Of a stretch of DNA of 64,000 bases, positions 35,577 through 47,175 are shown piece after piece (positions within the stretch are counted from its first letter, which is position 1; every line of letters starts with the position of its first letter). The stretch spans positions 53,173,789 to 53,237,788 of the forward strand of contig CM056728.1 in assembly GCA_029844215.1 (NCBI GenBank), in the 5' to 3' direction. The position numbers and the translations under genes are program-made. The notes beneath the pieces were generated by a model. That model was not told the DNA's origin and did no database searches. It saw nothing but the letters and a program-made list of their open reading frames with translations. The stretch comes from Przewalskia tangutica (lineage: Eukaryota; Streptophyta; Magnoliopsida; Solanales; Solanaceae).

Positions 35577-36078
35577 GTATACATAAAACACGAACCGACA
35601 GTTACATCCATTTACAACTCTTGCGGCAGTACTACGGACCTCACAGAATGTAACAACTATGGCGGAGCAGCGCCATACCCACGAATGTAAGTACCTCTGA
35701 ATGACGGGGACTATAGTATGCAGAGGCCTCAGGAAGCGGAGCCGGCGAAAGAAAATTGATCTTGTACGGATGTTGGCCGATGTACCTCTCTGCAACGGGA
35801 TGAGCGGGGCCGGAAGAAGGTCGCGTGAGTACCAAGTATGTGGCCCGAAAAATCGCGTAAATGAAATCATGGCGACATATATGATAACGAGACATGTATG
35901 ATAGCAAACTACGGTTTACAACATAAAAGTAGTCATGTCAAGTCGAGGACTTACGCCGAAAGTCATCCTCGTGCGTGGAACTCCTTCCTGCGGTCTGAAA
36001 GGTATAATCGTGTGATCGTATAACATGTCTCGGCCGTCCATGGGACACGAGGTGGATCGTGTGGTATACATGTCGGCA
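35577..36078 (-). repeat. E1 right (5') LTR, piece 2
   Basis: Begins with the second GTATA. It carries the ACAACTATGGCGGAGC...CGCCATACC block seen near the ends of all LTR families, and ends inside a GGACCGTCC-type repeat where E6 begins. Confidence 0.72.
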
Positions 36079-36330
36079 CATTATACCGTATTATTCGGTG
36101 TATGCGTGGGGCGTCGTGAAAATTTGAACCTTTAAAGTGGCTTGGCGAAAATTATTGTATGCCTGACACGCGGTTAGAGTCGTTTTTTGGCAAAGCGTTT
36201 CCTGACTTTCTTAGGGAAAATTTCGGCTATGTCATTTTAATTTTTGCGGATTTTTAGAGAGGCGAAACATTTTGGACCAACGAGGCGACACTTGTCACCT
36301 CTCATTGAACACGTTGCGAGTGATAATAGG
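36079..36330 (+). repeat. E6 5' LTR, piece 1
   Basis: Starts CATTATACCGTATT (TGTTATACC in the 3' copy) and follows 49501-49750. It ends with ATAGG, the duplication made by E7. Confidence 0.8.
36326..36330. repeat. Target-site duplication of E7, left copy
   Basis: ATAGG here and at 43710-43714 flank E7 exactly. The single-copy site is seen at 49751-49755 in the E6 3' LTR. Confidence 0.9.
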
Positions 36331-39300
36331 TGTTACACCGTATTTACGAGGACATGGTGTAAGAATATGCGTCGTAAGAACTTCGCAGTGTTAAGATTTG
36401 AGACTTGTAAAAATTCTGGAAATTTGAAATTGTCGGAGCGTATTATTGTAATGAATGGAAGGCGACACTTGTCACCCCTTATTTATGCCTTGGGCGAAAA
36501 TGTCATGGCCAAAATGGTCATTGACCATAGCCTTAAGATGACTAAGTCTTCGATTAATTAGCTTGACAAAATTGACTAAGTCAAAGGGTTGAAAGTCTTG
36601 ATATTTTAATTAGAGCTCATCCTAACCACCCGATTGTGTGTATCTTGACCCTCATGTCACTTTATAATACTAGTAGTAGTATGACAAGTTCCATACTTAG
36701 CCAAAATTCACAAAAATTTGAAGACCACGTTGTTGAGCTCTCGGGTTTACTTGAGGAAGGAGGAAAAAATTTGTTTCTTGTCGATAATCTCCCATCTAAA
36801 CCGAGGTTCTAAGTGTTATGTAAGTATATCTCGATAGAAAAATCCGGAAAAAGAGAGTTTTAGTATTAGTATAAGCGAAAACCTAGTTGCTTTCTAGGTT
36901 TTGGATTGGAAGCTTGAAGGAAGTTGTTGGTGTGGTTCTAAGGGTCTCAGTAAGCGGATTGAAGTGTCTTGGAGAGGTTCTAAACTACTAAGGGCGACTT
37001 GGTTGGAATTGGATTAAGAATCGTTAAGGTAAAATCTTGTCTTTTAAAGTGTTCTGAGTTATATATTTATTTTGTGTTGTTAGCTTTTAGTGTTGCTAGC
37101 ATGAAGTTGTTATGTAGAAGTTTATAAGGATTGTGGATTGATTGTAGCCTTGGAAATCAGGAATGTAATGTAAGCCATGTTAAGTTGGATTTCAATTTAG
37201 TCGTTATTAGAATAAATCGCATGTTATTGATTTGAAGATTGTGATAGTTTTAATCAAATCGACTTGATATCATGTTATGCTACCAATTTGGATTGAAATG
37301 GAAATTTGATAAGAATTGGTAAGGTTGAACTCAGTGGCGAATTTGGACTTTTAGTTTGTTTTCATTTGTATTGGAGTACCTTATAGAAATTGTGAGCCAA
37401 TTGGGGCTGTTTGGTTATTGTATTCGGCCTTGAAAAGGTGGCAAAGTAAGTAGAAACAAAGGAGGTCTTTGTCAGATTTTCAGTAGAATTTAGCGACTTA
37501 GCACCTAAAATATTCTCGTATGAAGTAAGAAGTTAATGGGCGTATGGTGACCATTATAGGTTGTGAACTAGGTATAGCGTATCTACTTGAAGAATGGAAT
37601 AGCTCGAGGTGGAAGTACTTTGGGGCTTTTGCTACTTGTCGATAATCGTCGCGAGGTATGTGAACCTCTTATCCTTTAGACATGGTTACATGTATGGAAT
37701 ATACATGTGGTATTATTTCATGATTCCTTACATTCTTAGAAGTTAAGAAGTATGTATGTTGATTTACTCTACGTAAGGGTTATGTCTAAGTTATCTAAGT
37801 TATAAGTATGTTAAATTGTCTAAGTCCTTACGAGTCTTATGGGAGATGTTGGTAAGAATGGTTAGGAAAATATGAGATTTGATTTAAAACTATGTGTCTT
37901 GATTTATTTAAAGTAAGTAAGTGGATTTTACGTTCAAAAATGACTTGAATTTATATGTGAAAAGGGGATTGATTTTTAAAAGTGAAAGTTATATGATGTT
38001 AAGAGAATAAGTTACTTGGTTTTGGAAGTGTATGGAACTTTATATTTGTTTTGTATAAGTATAAGTAAGTGGATTTTAAAGAATGTATGATATAAGGTTT
38101 TAAGACTATGAACTTTGGTTGTCTTCTAAGGATTATGAAACTTTATTTTTCAAGTTGTGGACTTGATTTCTAAAAGTATTGATGACATGATTTTAAGAGT
38201 ATGTGACTTGAGTTTTAAAAAAGAAAGAAGTTTATGATTACATTAAATGCGTATATGCGTGGTATTTTTGGGTCTAGTTTCCCTAATGTTGTAAGAATAA
38301 AAGTGCCTTGAGTTCTCTAAAATGAAAGGTTGTTATAATAGCTTTATGGGAAGTTGTTATAACGACTTAAGAAGAGGTAACAATACGTTTTAAAATGTTA
38401 CTTAAGGAAAATCACAGAGCCTACGTAGGCGGATTACGTTATGAAATACAGAGCCTACAAATAGGCGGATTCGTTATGAAATACAGGAGCCTGCAAATAG
38501 GCGGATTACGTTATGAGATACAGAGCCTACAAATGGCGGATTACGTTATGAGATACAGAGCTACACATGGCGGATTATGCCATATTACCGAGCCTGCACA
38601 TGGCGGGTTCGTCATCTTACAAGGCAGCGGGCGGATTATGCTTTATGATTCGCGATGCAACCGCGGGCGGGCGGATTATGCTACATGATCGCGATGCCCA
38701 AGCCCGCGGGCGGGCGGATTATCTTCATGATTCCACGATGCAGGCCCGCGGCGGGCGGATTATCTACGTGATTCCTGATCTGCGAGCCCAGCGGGCGGAT
38801 TATGTTATATGATTCATGATGCAGTGTCCATAAATGGGCGGATTATGTTATGTAAGATATGTAAGTTATGTGAAAAGGTGGATTAAGCTCTTAAGTAAGT
38901 ATGTAAGAATATGTTGTTAATCTTATCGAAAGAAGGAAAGAGCGGTTAATATATGATTGATTTGAGGAGTTAAAGGGCGTTAACATGCGATTATGATTTG
39001 ATTCTTGCACGTTATACATTCCATATTAAATTTTTGTTATGCGGCCCCCGAAGCTGCGTTCATGTCATGATTTTAGGTACGGTGTGGATCATGACTTAGG
39101 ATCTGGTTGACATTTTAGATGGCTCGAGGTTCGGAGTTGTCATGGCTATGTATATTCGAGGGTATGGCGGGGCCTGTCCTTTGCAGCGATTATGTTAAAA
39201 CTCTTGAAGTGCATAGTCACGTATTGTGGAGTGCATTTGTAAAGAAAGGAAGCTAGCCGTTCGTGTATGCGTCGGGAAGGTAGCCACATCGGTGACTGTT

Positions 39301-39411
39301 GTTTATTCTGTTGTTTTATTTTATAAGTTTCATGTATGTTCATTCTTTATTTCTCGATGTATACAGGCAGGTGCGGGTAGGGCACGATCGCGAGCCGAGG
39401 TGGTCGTGACA
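36331..39411 (+). repeat. E7 5' LTR
   Basis: Starts TGTTACACCGTATTTACGAGG and ends GGTGGTCGTGACA. It contains the conserved GTCGATAATCGTCGCG block followed by GAGGT...ACCTC near 37640-37672, a hairpin around 38330-38366 and a large minisatellite at 38405-38865. No TATA box as clear as in E5 or E6 was seen. Confidence 0.9.
38405..38865 (+). repeat. Minisatellite in the E7 5' LTR
   Basis: Copies of GAGCCTACAAATAGGCGGAT followed by a GTTATGA(A/G)ATACA tail, 34-37 bp long, give way to GC-rich copies with GGGCGGATTATGCTACATGA cores, about 45 bp long. GGCGGATTA is common to all. The same array is at 42660-43145. Confidence 0.85.
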
Positions 39412-39415
39412 AAAG

Positions 39416-39426
39416 TGGTATCGAGC
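39416..39426 (+). other. E7 primer-binding site (initiator tRNA-Met)
   Basis: TGGTATCGAGC lies four bases after the LTR end, one A short of the canonical complement of tRNA-iMet. Confidence 0.85.
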
Positions 39427-40557
39427 GATTAGTCCTCGGAAAGTGTCTGACCAAGTGTCTAGTAGAGTCTTGATTATCGGTGTGTTGTGCACCACGTCTA
39501 TGTCGAGGAGGTGCGAGACATTTAGGATTAGTTTCCATTCTTCTCACTCGAGATCGTGCGATAGAGTGTGTTGTTGGTCGTCCCTCACTAACGAGGTTAT
39601 GTTGTTTGCGAACGAGAAAGCGTGATGACCGGGGAATGACTATGTGGATTACGTATCGGGTTGGTAATGATTATAGTATAGTCGGTATTGTGACATACGT
39701 CTATACGGAGTTATGTATGAAGTCGGGGCGTGTTGCCTAGAATGATGTTAGATTTCGAGGTGGTAAAGACTAACTAGATCAGGGAAGGTATGGAATAGTT
39801 AATGAACTCTCGCGAAGATCTTATGTTTTATTTGAGATAATTGGGAAAGGATGAGTATGCGATAGGGTAGTGAACCGCCAGAAGCCATGTTAAGGAACTG
39901 CTTGAATGTCGTGTTAATAGATTAAGGCTGCGTATTAGGCTTAAGAGAATTATACGGATGAGTGCGGATAGAGTTAGTAATGGTTGTTGTGATCGGGACA
40001 ACATGGTTATGGTTTTATGAGATGTTATTGTACGGTTCTTGGGGGATTGGTAAGGTAGGCGTGGGCGTGGAAATTGCGAGCCTAAGAATATTGATTCTTT
40101 AGAGACCTTAGGTATATAAGGTTTTCTCTGTGATAAGATTTTAAGTCGGACGAGGATAAGAGTTAAGTGCGGCTGAGTGGTTGATGACTGTTACGGGTCT
40201 CCCGGCGCTGGAATGGAGTGGGATCAGTTGGTAGTAGTTAAAGCTCGTGGCCAGTCACGAGTGCAGGCCCAAGTCTAGTTAATTGTTTCACGGGTTCGTG
40301 GGCGCGTTCCACGAACCAGTCGTGGCCGGAAATGGCCTTATATTGTTTATAGAGTGACTCGAAAGATTTGAGGCCATAATTGGTATGGAAGTTATGTATG
40401 TATGCTAGTATGAATTGGAAATCTGAAAGGATAATCTCTTTTGGGCTTATGATGAACAAGTATGCGTGTCACGAGTATTAGGGCCATGTGTGGCATTGTT
40501 GGTATGTGAGGATGTGAAAGGAAACTATGTCGCTAATTATAAGTTTGACTCGAGAAA

Positions 40558-40592
40558 GAACATTCGAGGGCGAATGTTTCTAAGGGGAAGAA
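40558..40592 (+). other. E7 polypurine tract and adjacent hairpin
   Basis: Arms GAACATTCG (40558-40566) and CGAATGTTTC (40571-40580) precede AAGGGGAAGAA (40582-40592) and the LTR. Confidence 0.8.
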
Positions 40593-43500
40593 TGTTACAC
40601 CAGTATTTACGAGGACATGGTGTAGAATATGCGTAAGAACTCACAAGTGTTAAGATTTGAGACTTGTAAAATTTCTGGAAATTTGAAATTGTCGGAGCGT
40701 ATTATTGTGAATGGAAGGCGACACTTGTCACCCCCTTATTTATGCCTTGGGCGAAAATGTCATGGCCAAAATGGTCATTGACCATAGCCTTAAGATGACT
40801 AAGTCTTCCGATTAATTAGCTTGACAAAATTGACTAAGTCAAAGGGTTGAAAGTCTTGATATTTTAATTAGAGCTCATCCTAACCACCCGATTGTGTGTA
40901 TCTTGACCCTCGTGTCACTTTATAATACTAGTAGTAGTATGACAAGTTCCATACTTAGCCAAAATTCACAAAAATTTGAAGACCACGTTGTTGAGCTCTG
41001 GGTTTACTTGAGGAAGGAGGAAAAAATTTGTTTCTTGTCGATAATCTCCCAGCTCTAAACCAAGGTTCTAAGTGTTATGTAAGTATATCTCGATAGAAAA
41101 ATCCGGAAAAAGAGAGTTTTTCGTATTAGTCATGGCGAAAACCTAGTTGCTTTCTAGGTTTTGGATTGGAAGCTTGAAGGAAGTTGTTGGTGTGGTTCTA
41201 AGGGTCTCAGTAGCGGATTGAAGTGTCTTGGAGAGGTTCTAAACTACTAAGGCGACTTGGTTGGAATTGGATTAAGAATCGTTAAGGTAAAATCTTGTCT
41301 TTTAAAGTGTTCTGAGGTTATATATTTATTTTGTGTTGTTAGCTTTTCGTGTTGCTAGCATGAAGTTGTTATGTAGAAGTTTATAAGGATTGTGGATTGA
41401 TTGTAGCCTTGGAAATCAGGAATGTAATGTAAGCCATGTTAAGTTGGATTTCAATTTAGTCGTTATTAGAATCGTCGCATGTTATTGATTTGAAGATTGT
41501 GATAGTTTTAATCAAATCGACTTGATATCATGTTATGCTACCAATTTGGATTGAAATGGAAATTTGATAAGAATTGGTAAGGTTGAACTCAAGGTGGCGA
41601 ATTTGGACTTTTAGTTTGTTTTTCATTTGTATTGGAGTACCTTATAGAAATTGTGAGCGATTGGGGCTGTTTGGTTGTGTATTCGGCCTTGAAAAGGTGG
41701 CAAAGTAAGTAGAAACAAAGGAGGTCTTTGTCAGATTTTAGTAGAATTTAGCGACTTAGCACCTAAAATATTCTCGTATGAAGTAAGAAGTTAATGGGCG
41801 TATGGTGACCATTATAGGTTGTGAACTAGGTATAAGCGTATCCTACTTGAAGAATGGAATAGCTCAGGTGGAAGTACTTTGGGGCTTTGCTCTTGTCGAT
41901 AATCGTCGCGAGGTATGTGAACCTCTTATCCTTTAGACATGGTTATGTATGGAATATACGTGTGGTATTATTTCATGATTCCTTATTCTTAGAAGTTAAG
42001 AAGTATGTATGTTGATTTACTCTACGTAAGGGTTATGTCTAAGTTATCCTAAGTTATAAGTATGTTAAATTGTCTAAGTCCTTACGAGTCTTATGGGAGA
42101 TGTTGGTAAGAATGGTTAGGAAAATATGAGATTTGATTTAAAACTATGTGTCTTGATTTATTTAAAGTAAGTAAGTGGATTTCGTTCAAAAATGACTTGA
42201 ATTTATATGTGAAAAGAGTTGATTTTTAAAAGTGAAAGTTATATGATGTTAAGAGAATAAGTTACTTGGTTTTGGAAGTGTATGGAACTTTATATTTGTT
42301 TTGTATAAGTATAAGTAAGTGGATTTTAAAGAATGTATGATATAAGGTTTTAAGACTATGAACTTTGGTTGTCTTAAGGATTATGAAACTTTATTTTTCA
42401 AGTTGTGGACTTGATTTCTAAAAGTATTGATGACATGATTTTAAGAGTATGTGACTTGAGTTTTAAAAAAGAAAGAAGTTTATGATTACATTGAAATGCG
42501 TATGTCGTGGTATTTTAGTCTAGTTTCCCTAATGTTGTAAGAATAAAAGTGCCTTGAGTTCTCTAAAATGAAAGGTTGTTATAATAGCTTTATGGGAAGT
42601 TGTTATAGCGACTTAAGAAGAAGGTAACAATCGTTTTAAAATGTTACGTAAGGAAAATCACGCAGAGCCTACCGTAGGCGGATTACGTTATGAAATACAG
42701 AGCCTACAAATAGGCGGATTACGTTATGAAATACAGAGCCTACAAATAGGCGGATGCGTTATGAGATACAGAGCCTACAAATAGGCGGATGCGTTATGAG
42801 ATACAGAGCTACACGTAGGCGGATTATGCCATATTACCGAGCCTACATAGGTGAGTTCGTAAATCTTACCAGAGCCCAGCGGGCGGATTATCTTACATGA
42901 TTCCACGATGCAAGGCCACGGCGGGCGGATTATGCTACGTGATCCCGCGATGCGAGGCGGGCGGGCAGTTATCTTTACATGATTCCGCGATGCAAGCCGC
43001 GGGCGGGCGGATTATCTACGTGATTCCACGATGCAGCGGCAGCGGGCGGATTATGCTACATGATTCCACGATTGCAAGGCGCGGCGGGCGGATTATGTTA
43101 TATGATTACGATTGCCGTATCCATAATGGGCGGATTATGTTATGTAAGATATGTAAGTTATGTGAAAAATTTGGATTAAGCTCTTAAGTAAGTATGTAAG
43201 AATATGTTGTTAATCTTATCGAAAGAAGGAAAGAGCAGTTAATATATGATTGATTTCGGGAGTTAAAAGGGGCGTTAACATGCGATTATGATTTGATTCT
43301 TGCGTTATACATTCCATATTCGGTACTGTTATGCGGCCCCGCCAGCTGCGTTCATGTCATGATTTTAGGTACAGTGTGGATCCATGACTTAGGATCTGGT
43401 TCGGCATTTTAGATGGCTCAGAGTTCGGAGTTGTCATGGCTATGTATATTGGGGTATGGCGGGGCCTGTCATGCCAGCGATTATGTTAAAACTCTTAGAG

Positions 43501-43709
43501 TGCAGTAGTCACGTATTGTGGAGTGCATTTGTAAAGAAAGGAGGCAAGCTAGCCGTTCGTGTATGCGTCGGGAAGGTAGCCTATCGGTGACTGTTGTTTA
43601 TTCTGTTGTTTTATTTTATAAGTTTCATGTATGTTCATTCTTATTTCTACGATGTATGCACGAGCAGGGTGCGGGTAGGGCACGATCGCGAGCAGGGTCG
43701 GTCGTGACA
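40593..43709 (+). repeat. E7 3' LTR
   Basis: Starts TGTTACACCAGTATTTACG and ends GGTCGTGACA; collinear with the 5' copy. Minisatellite at 42660-43145. Confidence 0.9.
42660..43145 (+). repeat. Minisatellite in the E7 3' LTR
   Basis: Same GGCGGATTA-cored array as in the 5' LTR, with AT-rich units first and GC-rich units after. Unit counts differ slightly between the two LTRs. Confidence 0.85.
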
Positions 43710-46700
43710 ATAGGGGTTGGCGAATTGGCCTTGTTTAGTCAAGGGTTGGTAGGATATTTTGTGGTAGATGGATAAGGTGCGCTTGGCAAGATCTTGGCCT
43801 ACACTTTCCTTGCACTTAGCGAGATCTTGGCCATTGGTTGGCCTTTGCTAGACTATAAATACCCTCCCTTTGATGAACTTCTTCGTCAAAATTGTGCTAA
43901 GTCTTGAAATCTCTTCCTCATACAGAGTTCTCGTCCACTCCCCTTGTAAGGCCCTAGCGAGAGTCCCTCCACTGGCAGAGTACCACACAGTGGGGTGGTA
44001 GAGGGTATCACTCCACTTGTGGTGTTGTCTCGTATAAATACCCTCTCTTGGTAGAAATACTCTCAAAGTATTGTTCTTATACCCAAATTACCTTAGTAGT
44101 ATACCTTGTTGTATTAAGGTTATACTATCTGAAAAGCCAGAAATACTATTATACTTCCGTCGGTCACAAAACCGAAACCACAAGGAAAATCTCCATAGTT
44201 AGTTGGAGTGTCGTATAGAAGTTGGTTAGAACTTCTAAGGGTGGCTTGGAGCGGGTTGGGCGTGAGTTGGAGCTAAGCGTTGCCCGGGATCGACGTCTAT
44301 ACTTGGATAATTATGGGCTTATCGAGGTAAATATCTTGTCCCTATTGTAATTGGAAATTACATGTTGCTAGAATATATAGTTGAAGTATACTATATATAG
44401 AACTGAACTAGTTTGGTGGCAATGTCTTTGGACTTAAGCTTTGAATTTAAAGAAGAGAAGCGAGCGTAATTACGTGGGGCGTATTCTGATGAGACTTGTG
44501 TAAGTTTGTGGGTAGGGAAGGGCTGCCCAATTTCAGTAGGATCTTGTATCTAGATGTATTCTCTTGAGTAGTCTAGACTTTGATAGACTTGAATAACTGT
44601 ATAGGTTGAATGTTCTGAGTAGCGTGTGCTCTTGAGAAGGTGGACCGGGCTAAGCGGGTTATAGCCGTGGAAGCGTTTTGCTAATAGTCGATAATCGTCG
44701 CGAGGTATGTGAACCTCTTATATCTCTTCGGCATGATATGTGTATAACTATGTAATGCGGTAGGCGTCGTGTGTTAATTGAACATGGTTATGCGGCAATG
44801 TCTTTTGACTTAAGCAGAATAATAATAATCTTGAAGTAGTTCGAGAGAATTAAGAAGCTGTTTTTAAAAGAAGAGTAATACTTGGTTTTAAAAGCTTAAG
44901 AGTTATACTAGCTTAATGGGAAGTTAGGTATAGCGGCTTAAGAGAGATAAAGCGAATGATTTATTTATTTTAGAAGTTAAGAGACTTGATCTTGTAAGAT
45001 AAGAGACTTAACTTAAATAATTATATGAATTTTGTGTGAAACCTCGTTCGTGAGTAATGAGTACTTGATTTTTAAAAGGGATAATGTTTCTTGATTTGGA
45101 AATCAGAATGTGTATCGACAAACCCTGCGGCGTTAATAAAGGAAATGTTTTGATTAATGAAGTATTAATAAAACCGGTAGATACTTCCGTCTGCGTAGAA
45201 GCTAAGATGAGACAAAATGATATTTCTAGATCATGGTGTCGTAATAAGATTGTTATAAACAAGAATATCCTACTCGCGTATAAGGCTTATGTTTCTCGGA
45301 TGGTTTAAAGAGAATTATATTCTTAAATGAATAAGACTATGAACTACGAAACCTTTCTAAAATAAGAAGCGTGAACATTTGAAATTAGGCAAACTTGGGC
45401 GTTTGGAAAATAATGTTGTTACTTGATTTTACAAAGGTAAGTGTTTTGATTTACTTGAAAGATAATCACTCTATTTTCATATACTACGGGTATTGTGTGG
45501 TTTTGTGAAAGTAACGTATCTTTTAAAGAGTTAATGTATGAAGTACTTTGGGGATAAAAACCGAACTTGTCGACATATAGTAGAAAGTACCTTGTGTGCG
45601 TGCTTGATTGTGTTGGTTTGTGATAGCCTTGTAATACTTTCTTGTTGATTGATAAGTAAACATGCTAGGATCTACGTGTGTTAGTATCTTGTGATGTTTG
45701 TGTAAAGGGGTTTTCCTTTGTTGTGCTTATGTTGTTTAACGATAATTTGTTATGTTAGTATTATCATCGCTCATCTCTTGAGATGATTAGGGGTTAAGCG
45801 CCTCCGTCTGCGGGGTAGACTCGGCGGTCGATGGACCTATGATTCGAGAATACCTCATGCGGGTCCCGGGGGCTATGCGAACTCTGAGAGTTCGAGGTTA
45901 GGGTGCGTCGCTTTATGGGCATGCGGTCTATGTGGCCATGCGGACTGCGAAGTCCAGGCGGATGCCGGGGAGTAGCTACCCTCGATGCGGGGTTATACCT
46001 CATGCAGGCCTATGAGTTTGACCTATGCGGAGCTGCGGGAAGTTCCAAGGCTAGATCGCGCGTTAGATCTGCAGGCGAGTGGCGGCTTTGATCATATAAT
46101 GATGCAGACAGATCTCGTAATCTGATTTATGACACTTGTTGTGCGTGGGTTTTAGTAATCGGCTATGCCTTACGTGCCTTACCGTACAATTTTATTATAA
46201 CACGGTGGGACACGGTGTTCATGTGTGTTCCTTGGTGCTTTCATATCATAGGCTAAGCGGTGAGAATGTGTTCCACAGACACGATTGATGTTGTGGGCGT
46301 GAGACCCGTTGTTAAATTTGAGTGATGACTTGAGGCGTGAGTCACGACTTGATATATTGCTTATTTATTGTGAGCGTAGTTTGGTTATCATCATGTTTCT
46401 GCTTTGTATAGACTACTATGATTTCATTTCTGATATTTATTTTGATTTCACATACTTGGTACTGTTATCTTGACCTCGCCCGAGGCTGCGTTCATCTGCG
46501 CGAGTAAAGGTACGCGATCGTTGATCCTCGGATCACGATTCAGCGTTTAGGAAAGCTCCGTTTCTCGGAGGCTTATCGATGGTATAGTCCCCTGTTGATG
46601 TAGGTGTTTACATTGAGGTATGGCGGGGCCTGTCGCGTTGTTATCGTATCATTTCTTAGAGTGCATGAAATCTTTATTGTGGCGGGGTTTGTAAAAAGGA

Positions 46701-46878
46701 TTAAAGCTATTCATTTGAAAGAGTTGTTATTTATATATATCTTAGAAAGGCAACTTTTCTTCGAAACATGTGTTCCTTTGCATTATTTCATATTATGTTT
46801 TATATTCGTGATTACTACGATGTTGTATCACTAGGGTGCGGGGTAAGGCACGATCCAGGCCAAGTTCGGGTCGTGACA
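43710..46878 (+). repeat. E6 5' LTR, piece 2
   Basis: Begins with the second ATAGG, then follows 49756-52885 to GGGTCGTGACA. TATA box CTATAAATA at 43853-43861, AT inverted repeat at 44373-44398, LTR hairpin at 44895-44942. Confidence 0.88.
43853..43861 (+). promoter_or_regulatory. E6 5' LTR TATA box
   Basis: CTATAAATA lies about 390 bp into the LTR after E7 is removed. E7 separates it from the first 252 bp of the LTR. Confidence 0.6.
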
Positions 46879-46882
46879 AAAG

Positions 46883-46893
46883 TGGTATCGAGC
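46883..46893 (+). other. E6 primer-binding site (initiator tRNA-Met)
   Basis: TGGTATCGAGC lies four bases after the LTR, one A short of the canonical form. Confidence 0.85.
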
Positions 46894-47076
46894 GATTAAT
46901 CCTCGGAAAGTGTCTGACCAGTATCGATGAAGTCTTGATTATCGGTGTGTTGTGCACCGCGATGTCGAGGAGGCTATAGGATATTTAGGATTGATTTCTA
47001 TTCTTCTCGCTCTGAGATCGTGCCTTAGAAATTTGTGTTGAAAGTTGGACCCTCTGCGTATTTCTTTCATGCAGGT

Positions 47077-47175
47077 ATGCCTCGCGTGGCGGCAGGGCCG
47101 GGAGGGCAAGCGACCAAGGAGGCTGTGAGTAGAAGTTCGAGAGGGTTCGTGAGCGCAGGCCCAATCATTACCTAG
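47077..47175 (+). pseudogene. gag: E6 gag 5' remnant
   Basis: The ATG at 47077 opens MPRVAAGPGG, close to the E5 gag start (MPRVRRPGRR) and at the same distance from the PBS. The frame closes after 32 codons. No capsid fold can be recognised downstream, so most of gag is lost or unreadable. Confidence 0.4.

Larger units (their letters stand above)
39412..40592 (+). other. E7 internal region, no coding domain recognised
   Basis: The first 180 bp resemble the leader regions of E2, E3 and E6, including TTGATTATCGGTGTGTTGTGC. The rest has short open frames only (the longest in-sense is 86 codons) and no similarity to gag or pol that I can see. A block at 40267-40285 (CCCAAGTCTAGTTAATTG core) is shared with E1, E6 and E8. 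The hairpin (40558-40580) and the polypurine tract (40582-40592) close the region. Confidence 0.7.
36331..43709 (+). mobile_element. E7: LARD-like non-autonomous LTR element
   Basis: LTRs at 36331-39411 (3081 bp) and 40593-43709 (3117 bp) enclose an internal region of only 1181 bp. A PBS, a polypurine tract and an exact ATAGG duplication prove insertion by retrotransposition. No gag or pol domain could be found, so the proteins must have come from another element. The LTRs start TGTTACACC, unlike the TGTTATACC of E4-E6, and match E8 in that respect. LTR pairs are identical over long stretches. Confidence 0.88.

Noticed and set aside
36079..36331. A solo LTR fragment before E7
   Set aside because: It continues at 43710 after the ATAGG duplication, so it is the start of the E6 5' LTR.
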